Below the pieces are notes generated by a model. It did no database searches. It was not told where the DNA came from and saw only the letters and a list, made by a program, of their open reading frames with translations. A stretch of 22,122 nucleotides of DNA, taken from NCBI GenBank assembly GCA_934149165.1, contig CAKPDY010000025.1, positions 1 through 22,122 on the forward strand, in the 5' to 3' direction. This document shows positions 1 through 7,085 of the stretch, one piece after another (position 1 is the stretch's first letter; the number at the start of each line of letters is the position of its first letter). The stretch is from an uncultured Clostridia bacterium (lineage in GTDB: Bacteria > Bacillota > Clostridia > TANB77 > CAG-508). The position numbers were made by a program, and so were the translations under genes.

Positions 1-59
1 CAAGTCTGCGAAATGTTAATATATTGTAAGCGATTACATAATTTTAATTTTTGACGGAC

Positions 60-111
60 AACTGCAAAAGCACAAAAAACAACTGCAAAAGTATAAACCC
101 AACTGCAAAAG
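60..111. repeat. three short near-tandem direct repeats
   Basis: The 11-base unit AACTGCAAAAG occurs at 60-70, 81-91 and 101-111, with periods of 21 and 20. The downstream flanks are also similar (CACAAAA, TATAAAC, CACAAAA). A one-mismatch version of the core (ACAATTGCA) at 144-152 overlaps the predicted -35 of the serS transcript. No gene covers this stretch, so bases 1-147 hold nothing else I can identify. Confidence 0.6.
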
Positions 112-147
112 CACAAAACAATCAACCACAAAAATATAAAAAAACAA

Positions 148-176
148 TTGCATTTTCCCCACATCTATGATAAAAT
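148..176 (+). promoter_or_regulatory. predicted sigma-A promoter of the T-box/serS transcript
   Basis: A TTGCAT -35 at 148-153 is followed, after 17 bases, by a TAAAAT -10 at 171-176. Transcription would begin around 183, just ahead of the T-box Stem I. The position relative to the leader is the best support. Confidence 0.5.
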
Positions 177-195
177 AAAACACAAATATACAGCA

Positions 196-410
196 CACAA
201 GAGACTAGTAATAAATTCAAATTTTATCCCAGAGAGGTTATGGCTGGTGAAAATAACCTAAAATAATTTATGAATCTACTCTTTAGCTTTTAGTGAAAAC
301 TAAACCTACTAATGCAAGGTTACAAGCATTATTAAGATATACAAACTTGTATAAATTAAGGTGGCACCACGATATTTATCGTCCTTATGAATCTCCATAA
401 GGACGTTTTT
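196..410 (+). promoter_or_regulatory. T-box riboswitch, serine (UCU) specific
   Basis: This leader senses uncharged tRNA-Ser and decides between termination and read-through into DUF1653, serS and engB. The Stem I base pairs about 199-207 with 284-291. The AGAGA motif is at 231-235, and a specifier loop of the GAA-UCU-A type puts the serine codon UCU at 275-277. A Stem III hairpin is at about 289-304. The conserved T-box sequence is at 358-371. Its TGGC (362-365) would pair with the tRNA acceptor end, and the C fits the G discriminator base of tRNA-Ser, which agrees with the specifier. The antiterminator would compete with the terminator hairpin at 380-405. Confidence 0.93.
380..410 (+). terminator. 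T-box regulated intrinsic terminator
   Basis: A perfect 10-bp stem (380-389 with 396-405) has a 6-base loop and is followed by a T-rich run. The region just upstream includes the T-box bases that form the alternative antiterminator when uncharged tRNA-Ser is bound. Confidence 0.9.
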
Positions 411-481
411 GTTTTACATTATTACAAACCCACTGCCACCCCACTTGCATTACACCATTCAATTATAAAGGAGGAAACCTT

Positions 482-745
482 ATGGAACACGTAAAAATTG
501 GGCGAGTTTACAGACACTTCAAAGGTAACTACTACTTTGTAGAAAACATAGCATATGATAGTGAAACACAAGAAAGACTAGTTATCTACAAACCATTATA
601 CTCTCGTGAAGACAATAAACAAATATGGGTAAGACCAGAAACCATGTTTTTATCTGAAATCCCATTAGATAGACCTGATAATACAACAAAACAATCGAAA
701 AGATTTCAATTATGTGAACAATTAGAAAAAAACTACATTAATTAA
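482..745 (+). CDS. DUF1653 domain protein
   Basis: This is a small soluble protein of 87 residues. The DUF1653 pattern fills most of it: an early GRVYRHFKGNYY segment (about residues 7-18), a central VIYKPLY segment (about 34-40), and an R-P-E-x-M-F-L segment near residue 55. The biochemical role of DUF1653 is not established. The start ATG has a strong AGGAGG ribosome-binding site at 469-474. It is the first gene after the serine T-box, 33 bases ahead of serS, so it should be made only when charged tRNA-Ser is short. That position hints at a link with translation or amino-acid supply, but this is inference from context only. I see no signal peptide or membrane segment. Confidence 0.85.
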   Translation: MEHVKIGRVYRHFKGNYYFVENIAYDSETQERLVIYKPLYSREDNKQIWVRPETMFLSEIPLDRPDNTTKQSKRFQLCEQLEKNYIN

Positions 746-778
746 TAATAAAAAATTATATAGAAAGGAAGAAAAATT

Positions 779-2062
779 ATGATAGACATTAAATTTTTAA
801 GAGAAAACCCTGATATTGTAAAAGAAAATATCAAGAAAAAATTTCAAGACCATAAATTAGTCTTAGTAGACGAAGTTATTGAACTAGACAAAAAAAATCG
901 TGAAGTAAAATTAAAAGGAGACGAACTTAGAAGCATGCGTAATTCATTAAGTAGCCAAATAGGAAACTTAATGAAAAATGGTCAAAAAGAAGAAGCAGAA
1001 AAAATAAAAGCACAAGTTCAAAACATAAATAATCAACTTACAGAAAACGAAAAATTAGAAACCGAATATGCTGAAGAAATAAAAAAAAGAATGATGAAAA
1101 TACCAAATATAATGCATAAATCTGTACCTATTGGTGAAAATGACACCAAAAATGTAGAAGTTAAAAGATATGGTGAACCAGTAATTCCAGATTATGAAAT
1201 ACCATATCATGGTGAAATAATGGAAGCCTTAAACGGATTAGACTTAGACTCTGCACGTAGAGTTGCTGGAAACGGTTTTTATTACTTAATTGGAAACATA
1301 GCAAGACTTCATTCAGCTGTTTTAACATATGCCAGAGATTTCATGATTAATAAAGGTTTTACTTATTGCATTCCACCATATATGATTCGTTCAGATGTTG
1401 TAACTGGTGTTATGAGTTTTGAAGAAATGGATGCTATGATGTATAAAATTGAAGGTGAAGATTTATATTTAATTGGAACCAGTGAACATTCTATGATTGG
1501 TAAATTTAAAGACCAAATTCTTCAAAAAGCAAACCTACCTTACACAATGACATCATACTCTCCATGTTTTAGAAAAGAAAAAGGTGCACATGGTATTGAA
1601 GAACGTGGTGTATATAGAATTCATCAATTTGAAAAACAAGAAATGATAGTTGTTTGCGAACCAGAAGAAAGCTATAAATGGTATGATAAAATGTGGAATT
1701 ACACTGTTGAATTATTTAGAAGTATGGATATTCCTGTTCGTACATTGGAATGTTGTAGTGGAGATTTAGCTGACTTAAAAGCAAAAAGTGTTGATGTTGA
1801 AGCTTGGAGCCCTAGACGTAAAGAGTATTTTGAAGTTGGTAGTTGTTCTAATTTAACAGATGCACAAGCACGTAGACTTGGAATTCGTATTAAAGGTGAA
1901 AAAGGCAATTATTATGCTCATACTTTAAATAATACTGTTGTTGCTCCTCCTAGAATGCTTATTGCTTTAATTGAAAATAATTATCAACCTGATGGAAGCG
2001 TTGTTATTCCTGAAGTTTTGCGTCCTTATATGGGTGGACTTGACAAAATTTCTGTTAATTAA
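779..2062 (+). CDS. serS: seryl-tRNA synthetase
   Basis: The enzyme charges tRNA-Ser with serine in the cytoplasm (class II synthetase). At 427 residues it has the family's usual length. Residues 1 to about 110 form the charged N-terminal coiled-coil arm that grips the long variable arm of tRNA-Ser. The catalytic core follows: a TSEH serine-site segment at 234-237, motif 2 from CFRKE (263) to HQFEK (282-286), and motif 3 with PPR at 390-392 followed by IENNYQ. The C-terminal VLRPYMGG is typical of SerRS. The active-site wording (TSEH, KGAHG) is closer to archaeal-type SerRS than to the Bacillus form, as far as I can judge from memory. The start has a GAAAGGAAG ribosome-binding site, and the gene is under the serine T-box, which supports the call. 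Confidence 0.97.
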   Translation: MIDIKFLRENPDIVKENIKKKFQDHKLVLVDEVIELDKKNREVKLKGDELRSMRNSLSSQIGNLMKNGQKEEAEKIKAQVQNINNQLTENEKLETEYAEEIKKRMMKIPNIMHKSVPIGENDTKNVEVKRYGEPVIPDYEIPYHGEIMEALNGLDLDSARRVAGNGFYYLIGNIARLHSAVLTYARDFMINKGFTYCIPPYMIRSDVVTGVMSFEEMDAMMYKIEGEDLYLIGTSEHSMIGKFKDQILQKANLPYTMTSYSPCFRKEKGAHGIEERGVYRIHQFEKQEMIVVCEPEESYKWYDKMWNYTVELFRSMDIPVRTLECCSGDLADLKAKSVDVEAWSPRRKEYFEVGSCSNLTDAQARRLGIRIKGEKGNYYAHTLNNTVVAPPRMLIALIENNYQPDGSVVIPEVLRPYMGGLDKISVN

Positions 2063-2138
2063 AGTTTGTTGCCTTTGGTTAACGCCACAATTTAGGGTTA
2101 ATGATAAAGTAAAAATTTTATTCTTTGGAGGTGAAAAA

Positions 2139-2720
2139 ATGTTAATAAAAAATCCTAAAATTGAAATTTCTGCTACTTCCCCTAAGCAGTATCCCGTTTC
2201 AGGGTTACCTGAAATTGTTTTGGTTGGCAAGTCTAATGTTGGAAAATCTTCTTTTATAAATACTATGATTAACAGAAAAAAATTGGCTAGAACTAGTAGT
2301 GAACCTGGAAAAACTAGACAAATTAATTTTTATAATATGGATGATAAATTTTATTTTGTTGATTTGCCTGGTTATGGTTATAGTAAAATGTCTAAAGTTG
2401 AACAGGCTAAGGTTAATAGTTTTATTGATGAGTATTTACATATTAGGAAAAATATATCTTTGATTATATTGTTAATTGATATTAGACATGAACCTGGAGC
2501 TAATGATAGAATGATGTATGATTATATTATTCGCTCAGGATTGCCATTTATGGTAATTTGCAATAAGGCTGATAAAATAGCTGTTACAAAAGTAGATAAC
2601 GCTGTAAAAGCCATTCAGAGCGATTTAAATCCTATTGGAGACTTTACATTTATGCCATTTTCTGCTGAAAGAAAAATTTATAGTGAGGATGTATGGGAAA
2701 TTATAAAGGAGTATATTTAA
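2139..2720 (+). CDS. engB: ribosome biogenesis GTPase YsxC/EngB
   Basis: This is a TrmE-Era-EngA-EngB-Septin family GTPase needed for assembly of the 50S subunit. With the start chosen here it is 193 residues, the normal size. Visible motifs are G1 GKSNVGKSS (30-38), a G2 region with PGKTRQ (56-61), G3 DLPGYG (75-80), and G4 NKAD (142-145). A G5-like FSAE lies near 174-177. I chose the ATG at 2139 because GGAGGT precedes it at about 2127-2132. The longer frame back to 1971 overlaps serS and has no family similarity. The gene lies 76 bases after serS and is probably co-transcribed with it. The last codons are inside the terminator stem. Confidence 0.96.
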   Translation: MLIKNPKIEISATSPKQYPVSGLPEIVLVGKSNVGKSSFINTMINRKKLARTSSEPGKTRQINFYNMDDKFYFVDLPGYGYSKMSKVEQAKVNSFIDEYLHIRKNISLIILLIDIRHEPGANDRMMYDYIIRSGLPFMVICNKADKIAVTKVDNAVKAIQSDLNPIGDFTFMPFSAERKIYSEDVWEIIKEYI

Positions 2721-2743
2721 GTTATATACTCCTTTATAATTTT
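2703..2743 (+). terminator. intrinsic terminator after engB, possibly bidirectional
   Basis: A perfect 14-bp stem (2703-2716 with 2724-2737) has a 7-base loop and is followed on the + strand by an AATTTTATTTATT tail. The left arm encodes the final codons of engB, and the stop TAA lies in the loop. The gene ending at 2746 on the other strand converges on it, so it may serve both, although the T-run on the - strand is weak. Confidence 0.8.
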
Positions 2744-2745
2744 AT

Positions 2746-4122
2746 TTATTTTACTTTGTTAAGTGTAATTTCCTTATTATTCTCTGGTAAATCCAATTTT
2801 AATGAAATACTATTATTACCTGCTTCATTATTATAATGTATTGTTCCACTTAAATATGAACTTGTTTGGTTTTCTGCTTTATAATTAAAAGTAACATACA
2901 CATTTCCGGCACCTATATCTTTTCTGATATTAAAAAATTCTCTATATGTTCCGTACATATTATTGCCATTGCTTGATATATATTCTACACTAATTGTAGG
3001 TGTTCCATCTTCACCAAATACTATTTTATAAAAATATGAATTATTAACTTTAGCACTTTCATATGTTACATTTTTAAATCCATCATCTGCCATAAATTCA
3101 AAATCGCTTTTTATTGTTTGACCTTGACCATTGTCATAACCATCATTTACGATTTCTGTAGGGTTAGATGAATTATTTGAATCCTTATTTTCTTCAGAGT
3201 TTGGTTTGTTTACATTGTTATCTGTTTTATTTTCTACTTTATTTTCAGTTTTATTATCAATCTTTGTTACATTTGTTTTTATTTCTAAATTTTGAATATT
3301 GACTGGTCCATTTACCATAATATTAAATACAGAATTTTTTCCCATATAAAACATATTATTATACCATTCTGAATCAGACAATAAATTCTCTTTTGCTTTC
3401 TCATTACTAATTGTTATATTTATTTTATCATTTAATTCACTAAATGATTTAAACCCACATTCTTTATATACATCCTCTAATGTAGCTTCTTCTAATGTTT
3501 CTAAATTAAAATTATATATATAATATTTAGGTGTACTTCCTCCAGGTACTGCTCCAAAGCATTCATTAATTTTAAGAGATAATATTTTATCAGTCACATA
3601 ATATTCATACTTAATTTCTGCCAAATATGAACCATTTATTCTTTTCTCAGGATATGATGTTCCATAATGCTCATAATTCTTTTCGAAATTTGCTTTTATT
3701 TCACTATTTACCTTTTCAGCATATTTTGAATTAATATTAACATATGGATATTTTAATGTATCAGATGATTTCCAAACTGTTCCCTCATCATTATTAACTG
3801 TTTTTACTTCTTTGCCTTTATTATAATCTGCATCATAAACCCAATCTTTAGAATCGTCAATTTTAATACTATTTTTTGCTGTATCTTCAACCCTTCCAAC
3901 ACTGCTATTTTGTTCACTTTTATTGTTATCTTGTTTAGTATTATTCTTTGATGATGATACTACTAATCCTATCAAAATTCCTGATAATAATAGTATAATT
4001 ACAATGCATACAATTATTGCAATTTTACTTCCATTATTCTTTTTATTATTTTATACATTATTGTTTAAGTTTTGTTCATTGTTATTTAAGTTCTGCTCAT
4101 TATTATTTAAATTTTCATCCAT
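2746..4122 (-). pseudogene. membrane-anchored DUF4163/DUF3298-like protein ("C") broken by a nonsense codon
   Basis: The natural start is the ATG at 4122, preceded by AAGGAG at 4137-4132. From there the frame is open for 23 codons (three NLNNNEQ-type heptads), then meets TAA at 4053-4051, then stays open to 2746. Undisturbed, it would be 458 residues: a short Asn-rich cytoplasmic tail, a membrane helix at codons 34-55, and an ectodomain. The ectodomain part at about codons 120-240 resembles DUF4163/DUF3298 of RsiV and PdaC (YPYVNINSKYAEKVN; an AVPGG turn before the YYIYNFNLETLEE strand). A polar Asn/Lys linker and an unrecognised beta-rich C-terminal part follow. The nearly identical gene B has CAA where this gene has TAA. 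No in-frame ATG follows until well past the helix; a TTG at 3975 lies inside the helix and lacks a ribosome-binding site. It may be a true inactivation or a sequence error. Confidence 0.75.
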
Positions 4123-4275
4123 ATAAAACAACTCCTTTTTTATTTTTATTATATAACATTAGACTAATTAAAATTAAATATGGTTCACAAAAAAAATTAT
4201 TTTTTATAATATTTTACAATTCCTTAAGGAGATATCAACAAATCTATTTTATTTTCTAAAATATCTGTTCCTTGT
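3884..4275. repeat. recent segmental duplication, copy 1
   Basis: This segment is almost identical to 6727-7139. It covers the 3' end of the small membrane-protein gene, the ECF-type promoter and leader, and the first codons of gene C (cytoplasmic repeats, membrane helix and the SSVGRVED stalk). Differences are scattered single bases plus one 21-base heptad unit missing here. Similarity stops abruptly after the codons for GRVED. Confidence 0.9.
4159..4187 (-). promoter_or_regulatory. predicted ECF sigma promoter of gene C
   Basis: TGAACC (4187-4182), 17 bases, GTCTAA (4164-4159). It is identical in both boxes and in spacing to the promoters ahead of gene B and ahead of the ECF sigma gene itself. 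The pattern resembles the SigV-type consensus (TGAAAC with a CGTC-type -10). Confidence 0.7.
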
Positions 4276-4742
4276 GCTGTTTTTGTGTCAATTATATACC
4301 AATCTGAAGTACTATTATGACCTCCCATATCATCATATAACTGAATTGCAAGTTTTCCATCTTGTTGTAATTCAGAAGCTACTTTTCCTGGTCTATATCC
4401 TGTTTTTTTCTCATAATAATCTAATGCCATTTGTTCTAATTCTGTTTGAGTATATTCTTGTTTTTTATTGTCTTGATTATTAGAATTATTATTATATTGT
4501 TTATCGCTTTTTGATTGTTCTATATTTATACTGTTATTTGAGTTACTATTTGTTTGAGTATCATTGCTTTGGTTTTTAAAAATTTTACTGCTATTTGCTC
4601 CTACTAAAAAGCCAACTCCAGCAATTACCACAACACAAGCAATTCCTACTATTACTTTTTTTCCTTTATTGTTTTTAATTTTATCTTGAACTTGTTTATT
4701 TTCTATATTTTCATTTATTTTTGTTTCATTATTTTCACTCAT
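4224..4742 (-). CDS. small single-pass membrane protein with C-terminal extracytoplasmic domain
   Basis: I do not recognise a named family. The 172-residue protein has a polar cytoplasmic N-terminus, a membrane helix at about 29-49, an Asn/Ser/Gln-rich stalk at 50-98, and a folded-looking C-terminal domain at about 100-170. That domain contains ALDYYEKKTGYRP (106-118), a VASELQQDGKLAIQLYDD strand pair, and SDWYIIDTKTAQGTD (146-160). Similar DYY...GYRP...HLYD...WYxxDxxTxKGTD segments occur in hypothetical proteins of gut Clostridia. The ribosome-binding site AAGGAGGGAG is strong. The gene lies about 100 bases upstream of gene C on the same strand, whose ECF promoter begins just after this stop. 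A truncated copy survives at 7086-7133. A sensory or envelope role is inference from context. Confidence 0.8.
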   Translation of the reverse strand: MSENNETKINENIENKQVQDKIKNNKGKKVIVGIACVVVIAGVGFLVGANSSKIFKNQSNDTQTNSNSNNSINIEQSKSDKQYNNNSNNQDNKKQEYTQTELEQMALDYYEKKTGYRPGKVASELQQDGKLAIQLYDDMGGHNSTSDWYIIDTKTAQGTDILENKIDLLISP

Positions 4743-4762
4743 ACTACTCCCTCCTTGTATAT

Positions 4763-4791
4763 ATTTTACTAATACAAAATTAAAAAATCAA
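4763..4791 (-). promoter_or_regulatory. predicted sigma-A promoter of the small membrane protein
   Basis: TTGATT (4791-4786), 17 bases, TAAAAT (4768-4763). It differs from the ECF-type promoters of its neighbours, so this gene is probably expressed separately. Both boxes lie in or at the arms of the inverted repeat at 4765-4847. Confidence 0.5.
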
Positions 4792-4847
4792 GAAAAAATT
4801 TACTATTTTTATAATAAATTTTTTCCTTGATTTCAAGTTTTAGTAAA
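4765..4847. repeat. long AT-rich inverted repeat upstream of the small membrane protein gene
   Basis: Outer arms of 8 bp (4765-4772 with 4840-4847) and an inner stem of 16 bp with one bulged base (4787-4802 with 4815-4831). A related element lies at 7165-7246, where it follows the anti-sigma gene as a terminator. This copy probably descends from such a terminator, brought along by duplication. Confidence 0.65.
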
Positions 4848-4977
4848 TAATTAATATTAGATGCAAATTTTTATCTATGACAATCAGTTTTAAGTGATTG
4901 TGAAATTACGGTGAATTTTCTATGAATTTTACCTGAAGTCTATTGACTATTTTTAGTTAAACTGTTTTTATATTGAA

Positions 4978-4995
4978 TATAAAATTTGATTTCAT
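4978..4995. repeat. left inverted repeat flanking the Rpn fragment
   Basis: These 18 bases are the exact reverse complement of 5419-5436. The pair bounds a 459-bp segment holding the truncated Rpn-type frame. I see no clear target-site duplication outside it. Between 4848 and 4977 I see only a weak TTGACT-type -35 (4943-4948) and a short CAATCA/TGATTG hairpin. Confidence 0.6.
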
Positions 4996-5411
4996 TAATT
5001 AAATTATCCATCTATTTTAATAAAATTCACTATATACAATTACCAAAATTCAAGCAAAAATGTAAAAGAATATCAAATAAGCTAGAAGAATGGCTAACCT
5101 TTATTAGTTGTAAAAATCTGGAGGAAATTAGCATGATTGAAAATGAATATGTAAAAAAAGCTGAAGAAGAATTAGAATATTTAAGCGGTGATGCAGCTGA
5201 AAGAAGATTGGCAGAATTAAGAGAAAAGGCAATACGAGATGAAGCAGCAGCCATAGCTGGTGCAACTAGACGAGGTATTGAAAAGGGTATTGAAAAAGGA
5301 AAAAAAGAAGAAAAATTTCAAATTGCCAAGAAAATGTTAAAAGAATCTATCGAAATTGAAACTATTGCACGAATAACAGGCCTTACAAAAGAACAAATTG
5401 AAAATTTATAA
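4986..5411 (+). pseudogene. truncated Rpn family (PD-(D/E)XK) transposase/nuclease, C-terminal part only
   Basis: This 141-residue frame matches the C-terminal part of Rpn/YhgA-like recombination-promoting nucleases. The segment KIHYIQLPKF (13-22) corresponds to the IHFIELPKF block that follows the nuclease core. It is followed by NKLEEWLTFI (31-40), NEYVKKAEEELEYLSGD (53-69), a basic GIEKGIEKGKKEEK stretch (97-110), and a small helical tail containing IARITGLTKEQIENL. The whole N-terminal nuclease domain with its catalytic D/E-x-K residues, roughly 150-200 residues in the family, is absent. The only start near 4986 is a TTG without a ribosome-binding site, though an ATG at 5133 is preceded by GGAGGA. 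I judge it a decayed remnant. It runs against the direction of its neighbours and ends in a good terminator. Confidence 0.75.
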
Positions 5412-5418
5412 ATAATAT

Positions 5419-5436
5419 ATGAAATCAAATTTTATA
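5419..5436. repeat. right inverted repeat flanking the Rpn fragment
   Basis: It is the exact reverse complement of 4978-4995. It lies 8 bases after the stop codon of the Rpn fragment and ahead of its terminator hairpin. Confidence 0.6.
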
Positions 5437-5444
5437 ATATAAAG

Positions 5445-5488
5445 TAGGAATTCTATTTTCTGGCATATGAAATAGAATTCCTATTTTT
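5445..5488 (+). terminator. intrinsic terminator after the Rpn fragment
   Basis: A perfect 14-bp stem (5445-5458 with 5470-5483), an 11-base loop and a TTTTT run at 5484-5488. Confidence 0.85.
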
Positions 5489-5585
5489 GCTTCATATAAT
5501 AGCATCTGAAAATCATAGCTAATTCTAGTCTACACAGAATATTTGATAATTTTTTCTTGGTTCCAAGTTTACATATTATATAAAA

Positions 5586-6986
5586 TTAATTAATATTTTC
5601 ATATATAACATTACTATCTTCCATAGCAATATTATTTAGGAAACTATTTCCTAATGGATATGCATGAATTTTATCATATTGGTCTATTTGAATATCTTTT
5701 ACATCAGAAGCTAAAATTTGTGTATTCAAATCTACTAAACTTGTTCTACATAACTGGTTATCTTTATTTATATAATATATATTTTCTCTTCCTGTTGCAC
5801 CTACTATTTGTATAAATTCTCTTCCGTATACATCTATAGTTTTTGTTGCATCACCATATTCATTTGTTAATGTTTTCTTGACATATAAGTTATTTGTTGA
5901 ATCATTTTTACCTTCTTCATATGCGTATAAATTAGTAAATGATTTTACAAAACTTGTAGTTCCAGTATAATTCTCATATGGACCATAAATGTATGACTCT
6001 TGTTTATTTGTTGGTACTATCACTGCTGTATCAAAACTTTTATTTACTCCATCTTTATCGACATAATAAATAACTGCTCTGAACAATTCTGCCCAATTAT
6101 TATTTCCTCTCAATTTATATTCAGATGTAATATTAGTAATTTGCTTAATATAATATGTATTACCAAAATTATCAGTATATTCATAATATCCATCACACAT
6201 TTTAGTTTGAAATACTTTTTCACCCATTTTTAAAATGGCAACTTTACCATTTATACTGTCTGCAGGATTAGATGAATAATTTAAATTCTTATTTTCTTCA
6301 AAATATGATTTGCTAACTTTATTATCTGTTTTATTTTCTTCATTCTTATTCATATAATTACTAATTAGGTTCTTCAATTCTGTCAAGTCATTTGTATTAG
6401 AATCAAAATATCTATAACTTTCACCTTCACCTGTTGTTATAATAATATTGTTGTTATTGTAATTTAATGTTACATGATTATTATTATAGTTTATAATTAT
6501 ATAATTCATTTCTGCACCTATTGATTTAATATCTTTTTCTGTAACATCATATTTTTCAACTATGCTTATAATATTTTCCACCAAACTATAATCTTTAACA
6601 ATTTTTTTATTATAATCATAATCTGATGTTAATAGACCTATTTCTATATCTTTAAAATTATTTTTATTTATTTCTTCTAATATACTTCTAACTGAACTTT
6701 TTGTACCATCAGTTAATTCATTATTATCTTCAACTCTTCCAACACTACTATTTTGTTTATCTTTGTTATTATCTTGTTTTGTATTATTCTTTGATGATGA
6801 TACTACTAATCCTATCAAAATTCCTGATAATAATAGTATAATTACAATACACACAATTATTGCTATTTTACTTCCATTATTCTTTTTATTATTTTGCATA
6901 TTATTGTTTAAGTTTTGTTCATTGTTATTTAAGTTCTGCTCATCATTATTTAAATTTTGTTCATTATTATTTAAATTTTCATCCAT
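5586..6986 (-). CDS. mosaic single-pass membrane protein ("B") with anti-sigma-like C-terminal domain
   Basis: I do not recognise the full-length family. I chose the ATG at 6986, which has GGAG at 6999-6996 with 9-base spacing, giving 466 residues; the longer frame to 7022 runs through the promoter. The order is four Asn-rich heptads NLNNxxQ (4-31), a basic NNKKNNGSK, a membrane helix (41-62), a stalk ending SSVGRVED (80-87), an ectodomain of unknown fold, and a C-terminal domain at about 378-460. That last domain has the pattern VYGREF...GxxxRENIYYINKDNQLCR...ILASDVKDI. It is clearly related to the last 75 residues of the anti-sigma factor encoded at 7236-8873. Residues 1-87 are nearly identical to gene C. 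It has its own ECF-type promoter, so it is probably a target of the neighbouring sigma factor. Confidence 0.85.
   Translation of the reverse strand: MDENLNNNEQNLNNDEQNLNNNEQNLNNNMQNNKKNNGSKIAIIVCIVIILLLSGILIGLVVSSSKNNTKQDNNKDKQNSSVGRVEDNNELTDGTKSSVRSILEEINKNNFKDIEIGLLTSDYDYNKKIVKDYSLVENIISIVEKYDVTEKDIKSIGAEMNYIIINYNNNHVTLNYNNNNIIITTGEGESYRYFDSNTNDLTELKNLISNYMNKNEENKTDNKVSKSYFEENKNLNYSSNPADSINGKVAILKMGEKVFQTKMCDGYYEYTDNFGNTYYIKQITNITSEYKLRGNNNWAELFRAVIYYVDKDGVNKSFDTAVIVPTNKQESYIYGPYENYTGTTSFVKSFTNLYAYEEGKNDSTNNLYVKKTLTNEYGDATKTIDVYGREFIQIVGATGRENIYYINKDNQLCRTSLVDLNTQILASDVKDIQIDQYDKIHAYPLGNSFLNNIAMEDSNVIYENIN
6894..6977 (-). repeat. four 21-bp coding repeats (NLNNNEQ heptads)
   Basis: Codons 4-31 of gene B form four heptads: NLNNNEQ, NLNNDEQ, NLNNNEQ, NLNNNMQ. 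Gene C has three units at 4113-4051, and the last codon of its third is the TAA stop. Confidence 0.85.
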
Positions 6987-7021
6987 ATAAAACAACTCCT
7001 TTTTTATTTTATTATATAACA

Positions 7022-7050
7022 TTAGACTAATTAAAATTAAATATGGTTCA
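7022..7050 (-). promoter_or_regulatory. predicted ECF sigma promoter of gene B
   Basis: TGAACC (7050-7045), 17 bases, GTCTAA (7027-7022). Both boxes and the spacing match the promoters of gene C and the ECF sigma operon. Confidence 0.7.
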
Positions 7051-7085
7051 CAAAAAAATTATTTTTTATAATATTTTACAATTCC

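Noticed and set aside
51..56. TTGACG as a -35 box
   Set aside because: No -10 sequence lies 16-18 bases downstream; the TTGCAT/TAAAAT pair nearer the T-box fits better.
60..111. CRISPR-like array
   Set aside because: There are only three 11-base repeats with about 10 bases between them and similar flanks, far too short for repeats and spacers.
1971..2138. Upstream extension of engB overlapping serS
   Set aside because: It overlaps the conserved end of serS, has no ribosome-binding site, and the family start with a strong site is at 2139.
2300..2305. Extra TGAACC sites in engB (and at 11002-11007 in rpoA)
   Set aside because: Neither is followed by GTCTAA at 16-18 bases, and both lie inside coding sequence.
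5550..5570. Terminator directly after gene B
   Set aside because: The CTTGG/CCAAG palindrome leaves a 2-base loop and is followed by A residues, not T, on the - strand.
6000..6233. Antisense open frames inside gene B and other - strand genes
   Set aside because: They mirror AT-rich coding sequence, lack ribosome-binding sites and show no family pattern.
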